Counted from the first letter of the stretch, positions 35,447 to 44,640 are shown. The stretch: DNA of 64,000 bases from Terriglobales bacterium (GCA_025936825.1 JAICSO010000003.1:310001-374000), one strand, 5' to 3'. The notes: generated by a model not told the origin, from the sequence alone. Numbers and translations are program-made.

Positions 35447-36718
35447 TTAGATGGTTGGCGTCGCCTGCACCGGTTCGACAGTCTCAGCCGGAACAAGCCT
35501 CTCCGTCTTTCGCAACTCCGGGAACAACCAGGCCCAAAGGCTCACAATCACCAGAGTTCCGACTCCGCCGAGGATGATAGCTGGCACTGTCCCAAGCCAT
35601 TGGGCCGTGATTCCGGACTCGAACTCACCGAACTCGTTTGACGCGCCGATGAAGATCATTTCGACGGCGTTCACCCGTCCGCGTACCGAATCGGGCGTTG
35701 CGATCTGCACCAGCGTGCCGCGAATAAAGACGCTCACCATGTCACATGCGCCCACGAGCACGAGCGAAATCATCGAAAGCGCCAGACTGTGGGACAGTCC
35801 AAAGACGATGGTGAACACGCCGAAGCCGCCGACACAGAACAGCATGATCTTTCCCACTCTGCGTCTTAGAGGGCGATACGCGAGCAAGATTGCCATGACT
35901 GCGGCGCCCACCCCCGGCGAAGCGCGCAACAAACCGAGTCCCCACGGACCGGTCTGCAGGACTTCGCGCGCGACCACAGGCAGTAGCGCAACGGCCCCAC
36001 CGAGGAGCACGGCGAAAAGATCGAGCGAGATGGTTCCCAGGATCACCTTGTGCGTCCAGATATAGTGCAGGCCCGCTAACACCGTTTTCGTGCTGAGCTC
36101 TTCATCACGGTGTGGTGTCGGCTGCAAGTGAATGCGAAGCAGCGCAATCGTGGCAAGTATGCATCCTGCAACGCTGATCGCGTACACACCCGCTGGGCCG
36201 CCGAGCAGCGCATACAAGAAACCGCCCAGCGCCGGCCCGAGGATAGTAGATCCCTGAAAAATAGTGGCATTCCAGGCGACGGCGTTAGGGAATACTTCCG
36301 TGGGAACGAGCAAGGGAAGAAGCGCTCGCCCTGCCGGACTGTTGAAGGCCCGCACCACTCCAAGCAGCACCAGCACAGCATAGATAGCCCTCACATCGCG
36401 CGGTTCCGAGTGGGCGATCACGATCAACAAGGCCGAGCACAGGGCAAACCCGAGGTTACAGAACAACAGTACTGTTTTACGGCTGAAGCGGTCGGCTGCG
36501 TGTCCGGCGATCAGGAACAAAAAGATGTTGGGCAGAAATTGCGCGAGGCCCACGAATCCGAGATCGAGCGGACGCCGAGTAATCTCATACACCTGCCAGC
36601 CGACAGCAACCGACAGCATCTCCAGCGCGGTGACAATGAGGGCTCGCTCGACCTCATACAGCGAAAAGTCGAGATGCCGGAATGCAGCTAGGCCGGAATG
36701 ATGGTCGGGCGCAGACAT
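35447..36718 (-). CDS. MFS transporter, EntS-like exporter group
   Basis: Integral membrane protein of 423 aa with about twelve hydrophobic segments. The first loop has the MFS signature GHAADRFSRKTVLL, and the N-terminal QVYEITRRPLDLGFVGLAQFLPN stretch and the C-terminal RGTLVQIATPDSVRGRVNAVE stretch are typical of the MFS_3/EntS-like exporters. The substrate is unknown; related proteins export siderophores or macrolides. ATG 36718 has no strong ribosome binding site. Confidence 0.9.
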   Translation of the reverse strand: MSAPDHHSGLAAFRHLDFSLYEVERALIVTALEMLSVAVGWQVYEITRRPLDLGFVGLAQFLPNIFLFLIAGHAADRFSRKTVLLFCNLGFALCSALLIVIAHSEPRDVRAIYAVLVLLGVVRAFNSPAGRALLPLLVPTEVFPNAVAWNATIFQGSTILGPALGGFLYALLGGPAGVYAISVAGCILATIALLRIHLQPTPHRDEELSTKTVLAGLHYIWTHKVILGTISLDLFAVLLGGAVALLPVVAREVLQTGPWGLGLLRASPGVGAAVMAILLAYRPLRRRVGKIMLFCVGGFGVFTIVFGLSHSLALSMISLVLVGACDMVSVFIRGTLVQIATPDSVRGRVNAVEMIFIGASNEFGEFESGITAQWLGTVPAIILGGVGTLVIVSLWAWLFPELRKTERLVPAETVEPVQATPTI

Positions 36719-36762
36719 GTCCTACTAATTTGCCACAGGGGAAGGAAGTTGGTTAGCTTTCG

Positions 36763-37332
36763 TTAGCATCCACCCCGTTGATAAAAGCTGAGCGCGGCAT
36801 CTCCCTGCTGCAAGATTCGTGTTCGCTCTAGGTCTCCAAAGATGTTGCCGGGATCGAACCTCTTGTCATGTTCGGCAATGATCAGTGCATTTAGTGCAAA
36901 TTCAGAACCCGCCAGCGCCTCAAGCGTCTTGCTGTATGCATTTTGAACTTGGTAAGGCGGATCGAGAAAAACAAAATCCGCACGCAGACCTCGACGCGCA
37001 AGGTGGGAGATCGCGGGAGAAACCTCGAGTTGCAGAATCTCAGTTCCGCCGGTGATCTTCAGCGATGCGAGATTCCCCTCAATCACCTCCGCCGCCCGTC
37101 GTGAATGCTCAACGAAGTACACCATTGCAGCTCCGCGGCTCAGGGCCTCAATCCCCACCGCCCCGGTTCCTGCGAAAAGATCTATCCACACGGATCCTTC
37201 CAGTGCTTCCGGATTGCCGGCAGTGAGCACATTGAACAGCGTTTCACGAAGTCGGTCTGCAGTCGGCCGAATGTCAAGACCGCGCAATGAGCGCAACTTC
37301 CTGCTGCGATATTTTCCGGCGATAACTCGCAT
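36763..37332 (-). CDS. rsmD: 16S rRNA (guanine(966)-N2)-methyltransferase
   Basis: SAM-dependent methyltransferase of 189 aa that modifies G966 of 16S rRNA. It has MRVIAGKYRSRKL at the N-terminus, the RPTADRLRETLFNVL motif, the SAM-binding DLFAGTGAVGIEALSRGA and the catalytic DPPYQ. ATG 37332 is chosen because the family begins there; a longer frame to 37419 is not supported. It is divergent from the site-2 protease gene at 37410. Confidence 0.95.
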   Translation of the reverse strand: MRVIAGKYRSRKLRSLRGLDIRPTADRLRETLFNVLTAGNPEALEGSVWIDLFAGTGAVGIEALSRGAAMVYFVEHSRRAAEVIEGNLASLKITGGTEILQLEVSPAISHLARRGLRADFVFLDPPYQVQNAYSKTLEALAGSEFALNALIIAEHDKRFDPGNIFGDLERTRILQQGDAALSFYQRGGC

Positions 37333-37409
37333 CGTTCTTGAGCAGTAACCCTGGTTACAGACACGCGAAACCCGCTCTGCGCCGGGGTCGTATAAGATTA
37401 CAGTAGAGC

Positions 37410-38519
37410 ATGAGAACATGGTCGATTCCGGCAGGGCGGATATTCGGGGTTGAAATCCGCATTCACTTCTTGTTCATCCTGATTCTCCCCTTTATTTCAT
37501 TCAGCGAGCGCGCAGTTCACTCCAGCGCGACCCCAGGCCGAGTTGCTGCTCTCGCAGCTATCATTCTCGGAAGCGTCCTGATCCACGAGATTGGGCACGC
37601 CCTCGCCGAGAAACTCTCTGGTGCGCCGCGTCGCGCGGTGGTTTTGTTTCCTATCGGTGGGGTGACGGTTTTCGACGAAGCGCAACCCGAGATTGCACCC
37701 GATTGGAGAAGGGAAGCGCGTATCGCGCTCGCAGGCCCCATCACTACGCTGGCTATAGCCGGAATTGCGGCGCTCGTGGCGCGACTTGCAATTCCGCAAG
37801 CGCCTCTCTGGCCTAACCTCGAATTGAGTGCGCTGAACCTGCCGCACGCGGTGGTTTGGACAAATCTGTGGTTGGCCGCGATTAATCTGCTGCCCGCGTA
37901 TCCGCTCGATGGTGGCCACGTGCTGCGTGCCTACTTCACGCGCACGGCCGACCCGGTGACCGCCACGCGTCACTCCGTCAGCATCGGTCGAGGCTTTGCC
38001 GCGATGTTCTTTTTGGCGGGCATGTGGAACACCTGGTTTCTTTTGATTGGCGCCTATCTCTTCATCGCTGCGCAACTGGAAGAGCGGTCGGCGGTTTTTC
38101 AGTCGGTTCTCGAGACGGTTCGGTTGGAAGACATCATGCTGACCGATTTCACCATACTCTCACCTGCTGACACGCTGGAAGATGCGCTAGACAAGGCCGT
38201 CCACTGTCTTCAAGATGATTTCCCCGTCATCCGCGGGGCCGACATGGTGGGTGTTGTATCGAAGCAGAAGATCCTGCAGACGCTGCGCAGTGAGGGCAAC
38301 GGCTATGTGCAATCTGTCATGAGCCGCATTTTCGACGTCGCGCCGAAGTCAGAGACGCTGGCAGCGGCGTTTCGGAAACTCAGCGCACGGAATGCCAGCA
38401 TTCTTCCCGTAATCGACGAGCAGCAACTGGTGGGAATCGTTACCTTGCAAAACCTGATGCACTCCATGGCCCTGCTTGCTGAAACGCGAAAGTTGCGCAA
38501 CGCGGCGCTGGAATCCTGA
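37410..38519 (+). CDS. Site-2 protease family (M50) membrane protease with CBS domains
   Basis: Membrane metalloprotease of 369 aa. The zinc motif HEIGH is at residues 59-63 in a transmembrane helix, and the second metal ligand motif NLLPAYPLDGGH follows at about 155-166. Two CBS domains occupy the C-terminal half (EDIMLTDFTILSPADTL and VMSRIFDVAPKSETL). CBS domains bind adenine nucleotides, so activity may respond to cell energy. The substrate is unknown. Its stop touches the stop of the convergent membrane-protein gene (38520). Confidence 0.92.
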   Translation: MRTWSIPAGRIFGVEIRIHFLFILILPFISFSERAVHSSATPGRVAALAAIILGSVLIHEIGHALAEKLSGAPRRAVVLFPIGGVTVFDEAQPEIAPDWRREARIALAGPITTLAIAGIAALVARLAIPQAPLWPNLELSALNLPHAVVWTNLWLAAINLLPAYPLDGGHVLRAYFTRTADPVTATRHSVSIGRGFAAMFFLAGMWNTWFLLIGAYLFIAAQLEERSAVFQSVLETVRLEDIMLTDFTILSPADTLEDALDKAVHCLQDDFPVIRGADMVGVVSKQKILQTLRSEGNGYVQSVMSRIFDVAPKSETLAAAFRKLSARNASILPVIDEQQLVGIVTLQNLMHSMALLAETRKLRNAALES

Positions 38520-39137
38520 TCAGAACTTTACAACAATCCCAACGCCCGGTTCTGCGATATGGCCTCGCGCCCCGGTATAGAACCGGGTGGGTGCGCCATA
38601 ATCGGGACTGCGATAGATGAGTCCGCGATATTGCAGGCGCAGTGCGAGGAATTTCCAGAGGTGATAGTCCGTCCCCGCGCCGTAAAGGAAGGCCAGGGAA
38701 GTTCTCGAATTAGCGCCTAGAAATTGTTGGATATTGTCGATATAGGTATTTCCGACACCAAATTTCAACGCGCCCCCGCCTGCCAGGACAAAAGGCTGAA
38801 GGCGCTTGCTCTGAAACGGGGTAAACACATACGAGGCGCTGTATTCACCAATACCAGTTACCACTCGATAGCTGTCAGGGGGGATTGAAAAGATCTGGGA
38901 ATTGCGGGTGTGCCCTAGATTGAGTTCGATGGCGTGGCGCTTCGCGAAGTGGTAGCGAACGCTTCCAAGCACAGCAACCGACTTCGTGGGAGTATCGGTG
39001 ACTCCGCCACTAGCTGAGGTTGTCGTCTTGCCGAAAACCCCAGCACCGGAAATTGCCAGGTCGATTCCTCGTTGAGCATTTGCGGCCGTGGCAGCAATCG
39101 TCAGAACTGCCACGGCCACGATCTGTCCTGTCTTCAT
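38520..39137 (-). CDS. Outer membrane beta-barrel protein
   Basis: Protein of 205 aa with a signal peptide (MKTGQIVAVAVLTIAATAANAQ), then alternating strands ending VGIVVKF with terminal Phe, as in small OmpA/OmpX-like or opacity-type barrels. Repeated aromatic/Gly strand ends such as YHFAKRHAIELNLGHTR and TRFYTGARGHIAEPG fit an eight-stranded barrel. No ligand site is recognised. It is the gene directly downstream of serA, but serA's stop is 22 bases from its start. Confidence 0.8.
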   Translation of the reverse strand: MKTGQIVAVAVLTIAATAANAQRGIDLAISGAGVFGKTTTSASGGVTDTPTKSVAVLGSVRYHFAKRHAIELNLGHTRNSQIFSIPPDSYRVVTGIGEYSASYVFTPFQSKRLQPFVLAGGGALKFGVGNTYIDNIQQFLGANSRTSLAFLYGAGTDYHLWKFLALRLQYRGLIYRSPDYGAPTRFYTGARGHIAEPGVGIVVKF

Positions 39138-39159
39138 CCTCTCCCTTTCGAGACAGCTT

Positions 39160-40764
39160 TTACTGCGGAAGGTGTACCGCCTTGGCCTGCTGCACCGCCG
39201 GAATCCCTTTCAGTTCGCTAACGACCGCCTCAGGCACCGAGCCATCGACCTGGACAACTGCAATTGCTTCTCTCGGGCTACCGGCAGTGGGTTCTTCACC
39301 ACGCCGTCCCAACGAGAAGTTTGCGATGTTGATGCCATGCTTTCCGAGGACGGTGCCAACCTTCCCGATCACGCCGGGAACGTCCTGGTTGCGCATGTAA
39401 ATCAGGTTCTGCTCGAGCGGAGCCTCGGCGTCAATACCGTCCACGTGCAAGATGCGCGGCGTTTCGCCGTGCAGCATCGCACCCTTCACGATATGGCTGC
39501 CCTTGTGCGTCTTGAGGGTGATGGAAATTACGCTTCCCGCTCCTCCAGTGGACGCCTTCGGTTTCTTCTCCTCCTGAACCGGGACACCCCGGTCCGCAGC
39601 CAGGCTAACCGCATTCACCAGGTTTACTTTTTCCTCTCCCGCGACGCTCAGGATCCCTTTCACCACGGCATTGCGGATCAATTCCGTCTTCCATTCCGTG
39701 ATGTGCCCGGTGTAGCTGACGGAAATTGACTCGAGCCCCGTTTCGCTGATTTGGGCTACGAACGATCCCAGGCGTTCCGCCAGCGTAACGTACGGCTTCA
39801 GAAGCAGATACTCCTCGTGGGTCACCGAGGGAACGTTGACTGAGTTCTGAATCACGCCGTGCTTCAGGTATTCCTTCACCTGCATCGCGATCTGCTGCCC
39901 GACATTTTCCTGCGCCTCGTTGGTAGAGCCGGCGATGTGTGGCGTCAGGATCACGTTCTCCAATTTCTGCAGGGGAGACTCCTTCAGGGGTTCCTTCGGG
40001 AAAACGTCGAGGGCGGCCGCTGCGACTTGGCCGTCTTGTAGCGCGGCGACAATGGCGGCTTCCTCAATCAACTCGCCGCGCGCGCAGTTCACGATGCGAA
40101 CGCCCTTTTTCATCTTTTTCAAGGACTCGGCGTTGATCATGTTGTGCGTTTGCGGCGTCAGTCCCACGTGAAGGCTCAGATAGTCTGATGCGGCGAATAC
40201 CTCGTCGAGTGTGCCAAGCTTTATACCGTTGTCCTTCGCCATTTGCGCCGAGACAAACGGATCGTGCGCAATGATTTCCATCCCGAATGCGCGGGCGCGT
40301 TTAGCAGTCTCCACACCGATTTTGCCCAATCCGACGATGCCAAGGGTCTTTCCGCGCAATTCTGTGCCTTGAAGCGACTTCTTTTCCCATTTGCCCTCGT
40401 GCATGCCCTGGTTCGCTTTTGGCAGGAAGCGAGCCATTGAGATCATGAGGCCAATGGTGTGTTCCGCGACAGCAACAGCGTTTCCGCCGGGAGTGTTCAT
40501 CACCGCGATGCCCTTGCGGGTGGCGGGCTCCATTTCGATGTTGTCGACCCCGACACCTGCGCGACCGATCACGCGCAGTTTGTGGGCGCCGGCGAGGAGA
40601 GCGGCGTTTACCTGGACTGCCGAACGCACCAGCAAAGCATCGGCGTCCTGCAATTCATTGGGAAGATTGCCATTGATTTGATCAGGGGTAACCACCGTCC
40701 ACCCGGGCTCGCGCAGCAGGTTGATGGCGGAGGAAGACATTTTTTCAGCAACGATGATCTTCAT
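39160..40764 (-). CDS. serA: D-3-phosphoglycerate dehydrogenase
   Basis: First enzyme of serine synthesis (534 aa), oxidising 3-phosphoglycerate to phosphohydroxypyruvate with NAD+. NAD-binding GLGKIGVETAKRARAFGM, the catalytic Arg, Glu and His region (VNCARGELIEEAAI, LTPHIAGSTNEAQ), an allosteric substrate-binding domain and a C-terminal ACT domain are present, as in the long SerA class regulated by serine. ATG 40764 is preferred to 40803 because AAAGGA lies six bases upstream and MKIIVAEKM is the family start. A class V aminotransferase follows at 42471, across the IPT gene. Confidence 0.96.
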   Translation of the reverse strand: MKIIVAEKMSSSAINLLREPGWTVVTPDQINGNLPNELQDADALLVRSAVQVNAALLAGAHKLRVIGRAGVGVDNIEMEPATRKGIAVMNTPGGNAVAVAEHTIGLMISMARFLPKANQGMHEGKWEKKSLQGTELRGKTLGIVGLGKIGVETAKRARAFGMEIIAHDPFVSAQMAKDNGIKLGTLDEVFAASDYLSLHVGLTPQTHNMINAESLKKMKKGVRIVNCARGELIEEAAIVAALQDGQVAAAALDVFPKEPLKESPLQKLENVILTPHIAGSTNEAQENVGQQIAMQVKEYLKHGVIQNSVNVPSVTHEEYLLLKPYVTLAERLGSFVAQISETGLESISVSYTGHITEWKTELIRNAVVKGILSVAGEEKVNLVNAVSLAADRGVPVQEEKKPKASTGGAGSVISITLKTHKGSHIVKGAMLHGETPRILHVDGIDAEAPLEQNLIYMRNQDVPGVIGKVGTVLGKHGINIANFSLGRRGEEPTAGSPREAIAVVQVDGSVPEAVVSELKGIPAVQQAKAVHLPQ

Positions 40765-40858
40765 ATGAATTCCTTTAACAAGAAAGTGACAGATTCCAGA
40801 CACCCCGCTCCGTCCCGTTTCCTAGACTTTGATCACATCCTGTCGGACGGAGAAAATT

Positions 40859-41242
40859 ATGAAACTACTGCTCGTTTTACTGCTTTGCGCTGCAGGCGTT
40901 GGTTGCGGCTACGGTTCTCACAGCACCACACCGCCCGCCCCGGCTTCTACTCCAGCAATCAGTCAACTCAATCCACCTAACGTAGTCGCCAACAGCGGCC
41001 AGTTCTCGCTTGAAGTCGACGGAACCGCCTTTGCAGCGAACGCAATCGTGAACTTCAACGGTGCCAAGATGACCACGACGTTCGTTTCTGCAAGCAAACT
41101 GATGGCAACGGTCCCGAACAGCGCGATCGGCACGGCCGGTACAGTGCCCGTTACCGTGACGAATCAAGCTATCCAAGGCGGCCTCTATGGGGGCGGCACT
41201 ACTGCTGTGACGTCACAGCCTATGAACTTCAACATTAACTGA
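40859..41242 (+). CDS. IPT/TIG domain lipoprotein-like protein
   Basis: Small exported protein of 127 aa: hydrophobic N-terminus (MKLLLVLLLCAAGVGC) with a lipoprotein-like cysteine, a Thr/Pro-rich linker, then one Ig-like IPT/TIG domain (ISQLNPPNVVANSGQFSLEVDGTAFAANAIVNFNG). It is probably an envelope protein. Start ATG 40859 has GGAG upstream. It converges with the aminotransferase gene at a shared terminator. Confidence 0.82.
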   Translation: MKLLLVLLLCAAGVGCGYGSHSTTPPAPASTPAISQLNPPNVVANSGQFSLEVDGTAFAANAIVNFNGAKMTTTFVSASKLMATVPNSAIGTAGTVPVTVTNQAIQGGLYGGGTTAVTSQPMNFNIN

Positions 41243-41244
41243 GA

Positions 41245-41266
41245 AGAGGCGGCTTTCGCCGCCTCT
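41245..41266. terminator. Bidirectional hairpin terminator
   Basis: A perfect 9-bp stem AGAGGCGGC / GCCGCCTCT with a TTTC loop, centred between the convergent IPT and aminotransferase genes. No long T-run on either side. Confidence 0.8.
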
Positions 41267-41268
41267 CG

Positions 41269-42471
41269 CTAGTTCTTGCCGCCTGATACTCCCGCCAACT
41301 CCCGCGTGCGGCTGCGCGCGAATACTTCCTGCGCCGCGCGTACCGCTGTTCCATACTCCACCGGCTTATCTGTAACTGTCGCCAGCACGTGCTCGAGCGC
41401 TGCGAGAATGCCGATCGTGTCCAGAAAGTCGTAGTAGCCGATGTGGGCGATGCGGAACAGCTTGCCCTTCATGTCGCCCTGACCGTTCGCTACGACCGCG
41501 GAGAACGACTCGCGGAACTCCTTTACGATCTTCCCGGAATCGAGTCCTGCGGGCGAAACAACCGGCGTGAGCGCGGCCCCTGGGCTTGACGTGAACAGCT
41601 TCATCCCGAGTGCCGCGACGCCTGCACGCGTCATCTCTGCCGCGAGTTCCGCGTTGTCGACCAGAGCCTTGCGGCCAGCGCCAAGATCTCCACCGCCCAT
41701 CTGGCGCACGAAGTCGAGTGCTGCGCCCAGCGCGGCCCAGAGGGAAGTTGCTGGCGTGAATGCTGTCTCGCCTTTGGCATTCGATTTGCGCTCTTTGCGG
41801 AAATCGAAGTAGTAGCGTGGATTCTTCGTCGAATCCATGCGCTTCCAAGCGCGTTCACTGATGGCGCAGTACGCGAGTCCTGGCGGAATCATCAACGCCT
41901 TCTGCGAACCGCCAATGATGACGTCAATGCCCCAGCCATCGACATCGATGTGCGTGGTGCCGAGACCGGTGATGGCGTCGACAATGAATAGAGTGTCGTC
42001 GCCATTCGCACGCACCAACTTCGCGATCCCTTGCACATCGTGACGCGTGCCCGTCGAACTCTCGGTCGCCTGTACGTACACGGCTTTCGTTTCAGGAGTG
42101 AGCTTCGCCTTTACTTCATCCAGCGAGAAAGTTTCACCGTAGGGCTTTTCAACCAGGTCGACCTGGCATCCGTAGGCTTTGGCTAAATCGCGCCAGCGCT
42201 CGCCGAACTTGCCAGCTGTCAGGACGAGCACGCGATCGCCGGGTGAGGTCAGATTCGCAACCGATCCTTCCATGGCTCCAGTGCCTGAAGACGCGATCAC
42301 CAGCACATCATTCGACGTGCCGATAAAGTCCTTCATGTCGGTGAGCACGCGGGTAAACAACGCCTTGAAATCAGCGGTTCGGTGATGGGCAGCGAAGGCC
42401 GCCATCGCATTCTGCGCCGCCGGCAGAAGCGGGGTGGGGCCCGGTGTGAAGAGACGGTTCTTTAGCAACAT
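41269..42471 (-). CDS. Class V aminotransferase, serine/alanine-glyoxylate or phosphoserine type
   Basis: PLP-dependent aminotransferase of 400 aa. The PLP lysine is at about residue 191 in GGSQKALMIPPGLAY, and the N-terminal LFTPGPTPLLPAAQNAM and SSGTGAMEGSV are family signatures of the serine-pyruvate/alanine-glyoxylate aminotransferase group. Because serA is next on the same strand and no serC is seen, it may act as the phosphoserine aminotransferase, as this group does in some archaea and bacteria; that is inference. ATG 42471 has GAGGA upstream; a longer frame to 42567 is rejected. Confidence 0.9.
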   Translation of the reverse strand: MLLKNRLFTPGPTPLLPAAQNAMAAFAAHHRTADFKALFTRVLTDMKDFIGTSNDVLVIASSGTGAMEGSVANLTSPGDRVLVLTAGKFGERWRDLAKAYGCQVDLVEKPYGETFSLDEVKAKLTPETKAVYVQATESSTGTRHDVQGIAKLVRANGDDTLFIVDAITGLGTTHIDVDGWGIDVIIGGSQKALMIPPGLAYCAISERAWKRMDSTKNPRYYFDFRKERKSNAKGETAFTPATSLWAALGAALDFVRQMGGGDLGAGRKALVDNAELAAEMTRAGVAALGMKLFTSSPGAALTPVVSPAGLDSGKIVKEFRESFSAVVANGQGDMKGKLFRIAHIGYYDFLDTIGILAALEHVLATVTDKPVEYGTAVRAAQEVFARSRTRELAGVSGGKN

Positions 42472-42661
42472 GGCAGTGGTCCTCTGAGATGAATTCGGAA
42501 GAAACGGGAAGTACGTAATAGTGTAACGCGGAACCGCCACCGACTGTGTCACAGGTTCCATTCGCATCTGCGATGGGTGACATCAGGAAAAACGATAGCA
42601 GCGGGTGCGGAAATCAGGCGTTCGCTCTCACCCCTCTACATCATTCCGAACCATCCCTCCA

Positions 42662-42776
42662 TGTCATTCCGAGGAGTGGAGCGAAGCGCAACGACGAGGA
42701 ACCTGCTGCTCCCATCCACGACCGATGTTTGGAAAGGAAGAGCAGGTTCCTCGTCGCTGTCCTTCTCGGAATGACA
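42662..42776. repeat. REP-like inverted repeat, TGTCATTCCGAGGAG family, copy 2
   Basis: Imperfect palindrome of 115 bases: the left arm TGTCATTCCGAGGAG...ACGAGGAACCTGCTGC and the right arm GAGCAGGTTCCTCGTCGC...CTCGGAATGACA. Same arms as at 4819-4930. It lies six bases after the stop of mtnA and could end that transcript. A partial word (TCATTCCGAACC) also precedes it at about 42639. Confidence 0.85.
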
Positions 42777-42782
42777 TGCTGA

Positions 42783-43820
42783 TTACTTTGTTGCTAATTG
42801 CTTCAGAGATTCCTCATACGGCGAACGTGCAATCCCGCGCTCCGTGACAATCGCAGTTACGTACTTCGCGGGGGTGACGTCAAAGGCGGGATTTTCAACC
42901 GAGACTCCTTCCGGAGTGACCAACTTGCCGGCAAAGTGGGTGACCTCCGCCGCATTGCGCTGCTCGATGGGGATCTTGCTGCCGTCGGGGGTTTCGAGAT
43001 CCACCGTGGAGATTGGGGCGGCGACATAGAAGGGAATTCCGTGCTCCTTTGCGAGCACCGCAACCGTGTAGGTGCCGATCTTATTAGCGACATCGCCATT
43101 GGCGGCGATGCGATCCGCGCCAACGATCACCGCGCCGATTTTTCCCTGGCGCATCATCGCCCCAGACATGTTGTCGGAAATGACCGTGGTGGGAATACCA
43201 TCCTTCACCAGTTCCCACGCAGTTAGGCGAGCGCCTTGCAGAAAGGGGCGCGTCTCGTCTGCATAGACTTGAATCTTCTTGCCGGCTTCCACCGCTGCAC
43301 GAATTACCCCGAGCGCGGTGCCGTATCCGGCGGTCGCGAGTGCGCCTGCATTGCAGTGCGTCAGCACACCGCCGTTGGCGGGCATCAACGCTGCGCCGTG
43401 CTTGCCCATGGCCTGATTGATGGCAATGTCCTCGGCGTGCATCCGCTGTGCCTCTTCGATCAGCGATTGCTGGATCTGCGGGATGGGGCGTACGCGCAGC
43501 ATTTCGAACTTCTGCTGCATGCGCTTGATCGCCCAGAAAAGATTGACCGCCGTCGGGCGCGTCTTCCCGATCACATCGCAAATCTTGTCAAAATCGCGCT
43601 TCAGATCGGCGACATTGTCGGCTTTCGAACCCTTCACGCCGAGTGCGATGCCCATGGCCGCCGAAACTCCAATCGCGGGCGCGCCGCGCACCACCATATT
43701 GCGAATTACGTCCGCGACTTCCTGGTAGGTGGTGCAGTTAACGTAAGTTTCTTCCGTCGGCAGCTTCCTCTGATCGATAAAGCGCACGCCCTGGTCAGTC
43801 CATTCGAGAGTCTGAATCAT
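42783..43820 (-). CDS. mtnA: Methylthioribose-1-phosphate isomerase
   Basis: Enzyme of methionine salvage (345 aa), isomerising 5-methylthioribose-1-phosphate to 5-methylthioribulose-1-phosphate. Family motifs: [34 protein letters not shown] (catalytic Cys), [19 protein letters not shown] and [19 protein letters not shown] (catalytic Asp). Full length. The ATG at 43820 is within a tandem ATGATTCA-like repeat and no clear ribosome binding site precedes it. No other salvage gene is near. Confidence 0.95.
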   Translation of the reverse strand: MIQTLEWTDQGVRFIDQRKLPTEETYVNCTTYQEVADVIRNMVVRGAPAIGVSAAMGIALGVKGSKADNVADLKRDFDKICDVIGKTRPTAVNLFWAIKRMQQKFEMLRVRPIPQIQQSLIEEAQRMHAEDIAINQAMGKHGAALMPANGGVLTHCNAGALATAGYGTALGVIRAAVEAGKKIQVYADETRPFLQGARLTAWELVKDGIPTTVISDNMSGAMMRQGKIGAVIVGADRIAANGDVANKIGTYTVAVLAKEHGIPFYVAAPISTVDLETPDGSKIPIEQRNAAEVTHFAGKLVTPEGVSVENPAFDVTPAKYVTAIVTERGIARSPYEESLKQLATK

Positions 43821-43824
43821 AAAA

Positions 43825-43870
43825 ATTGAATCATTGAATCATTGAATCATTGAGACATTGAATCATTGAG
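43825..43870. repeat. Octamer array TTGAATCA in mtnA leader
   Basis: About six direct TTGAATCA units with one TTGAGACA variant. On the minus strand it reads repeated ATGATTCA just before the mtnA start, whose first codons ATG-ATT-CA repeat the same word. Units shift the phase, so only the last ATG opens the gene. Confidence 0.8.
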
Positions 43871-44044
43871 CCGTACGTCGTCCGTCGTACGTCGTACGTG
43901 CTGCAAGGTCCCTCTTCGTCCTGTTGCGCGGGACCTGCGACTCCCGACATCCGACGATTTGAGCGGCTTCGCATGCGACGCCCGACTTGCAACGTGCGAC
44001 AACTTGTTCGCGTTTCCGTACGACGTACGACTGACGACGTACGG
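43871..44044. repeat. Long inverted heptamer repeat (GTACGTC word)
   Basis: Two 28-base arms, 43871-43898 and 44017-44044, are reverse complements with a single mismatch. Each consists of GTACGTC-like heptamers. The 118-base interior carries further GCGACGCCCGAC-like words and an inner GGTCCC...GGGACC pair. The element fills the spacer between mtnA and the GNAT gene. Confidence 0.85.
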
Positions 44045-44055
44045 CGGGTTTTAGC

Positions 44056-44640
44056 TTACCGGATAATCGGCACATGCGGCGCCGCACTCTCCGGCAGCAC
44101 TCCACGCAGCCGCGGATCATCCGCAACCTCGATGGCGCGCTCATACGGCTTGAATCCGCACTTCACGTAAAAGGGAAGCGCGACTGGGCTGTCGAGCGTG
44201 CAGGTGTGGACCCATACGCGCGACGGCGAGCCCTCCCATGCCCGCCCAAGCAGTGCGTCCATAAAAGGACGGCCCAGGCTTTTTCCCATCGCCTCGCCAT
44301 ACAAGCCAAAAAAAGAAATCTCTACCTGTCCCGGTTCGGAGCAGTCCAGTTCTGCCATTCCAACTTCGGCCCCCTCGCTCTCCGCGATGAACAATTGGGT
44401 TGTTGGCGCATTGAGCACGGAAGAGAGTTGTGCGTCATTCATCTCCAGGCGGCTCCACCACAGCCAATGTTCACCCGCACGGCGGAAGACACCGCGATAC
44501 CAGTTCAAATCAGCATTCTTGATCTCTCGCAACTTCACCGAAGAGATTTTCGTGTGTGTCGGACGCTCCAGCATTTCCAGGTACGTCACAACAGCGGCAA
44601 TCTTTCCGGGAGCAAGATCTGTGTACCCGTCGGGAATCAT
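44056..44640 (-). CDS. GNAT family N-acetyltransferase
   Basis: Protein of 194 aa with a GNAT-like fold: LFIAESEGAEVGMAELD (beta 4 region), then a GKSLGRPFMDALLGRAW segment in place of the acetyl-CoA binding Q/RxxGxG/A loop, and FYVKCGFKPYERAIE near the C-terminus. The substrate is unknown. ATG 44640 overlaps the stop of pyrE (ATGA at 44637-44640), so it is translationally coupled to it; AGGTGG lies upstream. Confidence 0.85.
   Translation of the reverse strand: MIPDGYTDLAPGKIAAVVTYLEMLERPTHTKISSVKLREIKNADLNWYRGVFRRAGEHWLWWSRLEMNDAQLSSVLNAPTTQLFIAESEGAEVGMAELDCSEPGQVEISFFGLYGEAMGKSLGRPFMDALLGRAWEGSPSRVWVHTCTLDSPVALPFYVKCGFKPYERAIEVADDPRLRGVLPESAAPHVPIIR

Noticed and set aside
43825-44044. 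CRISPR-like array near mtnA
   Set aside because: Units are only 7-8 bases and contiguous without spacers; there are no cas genes.
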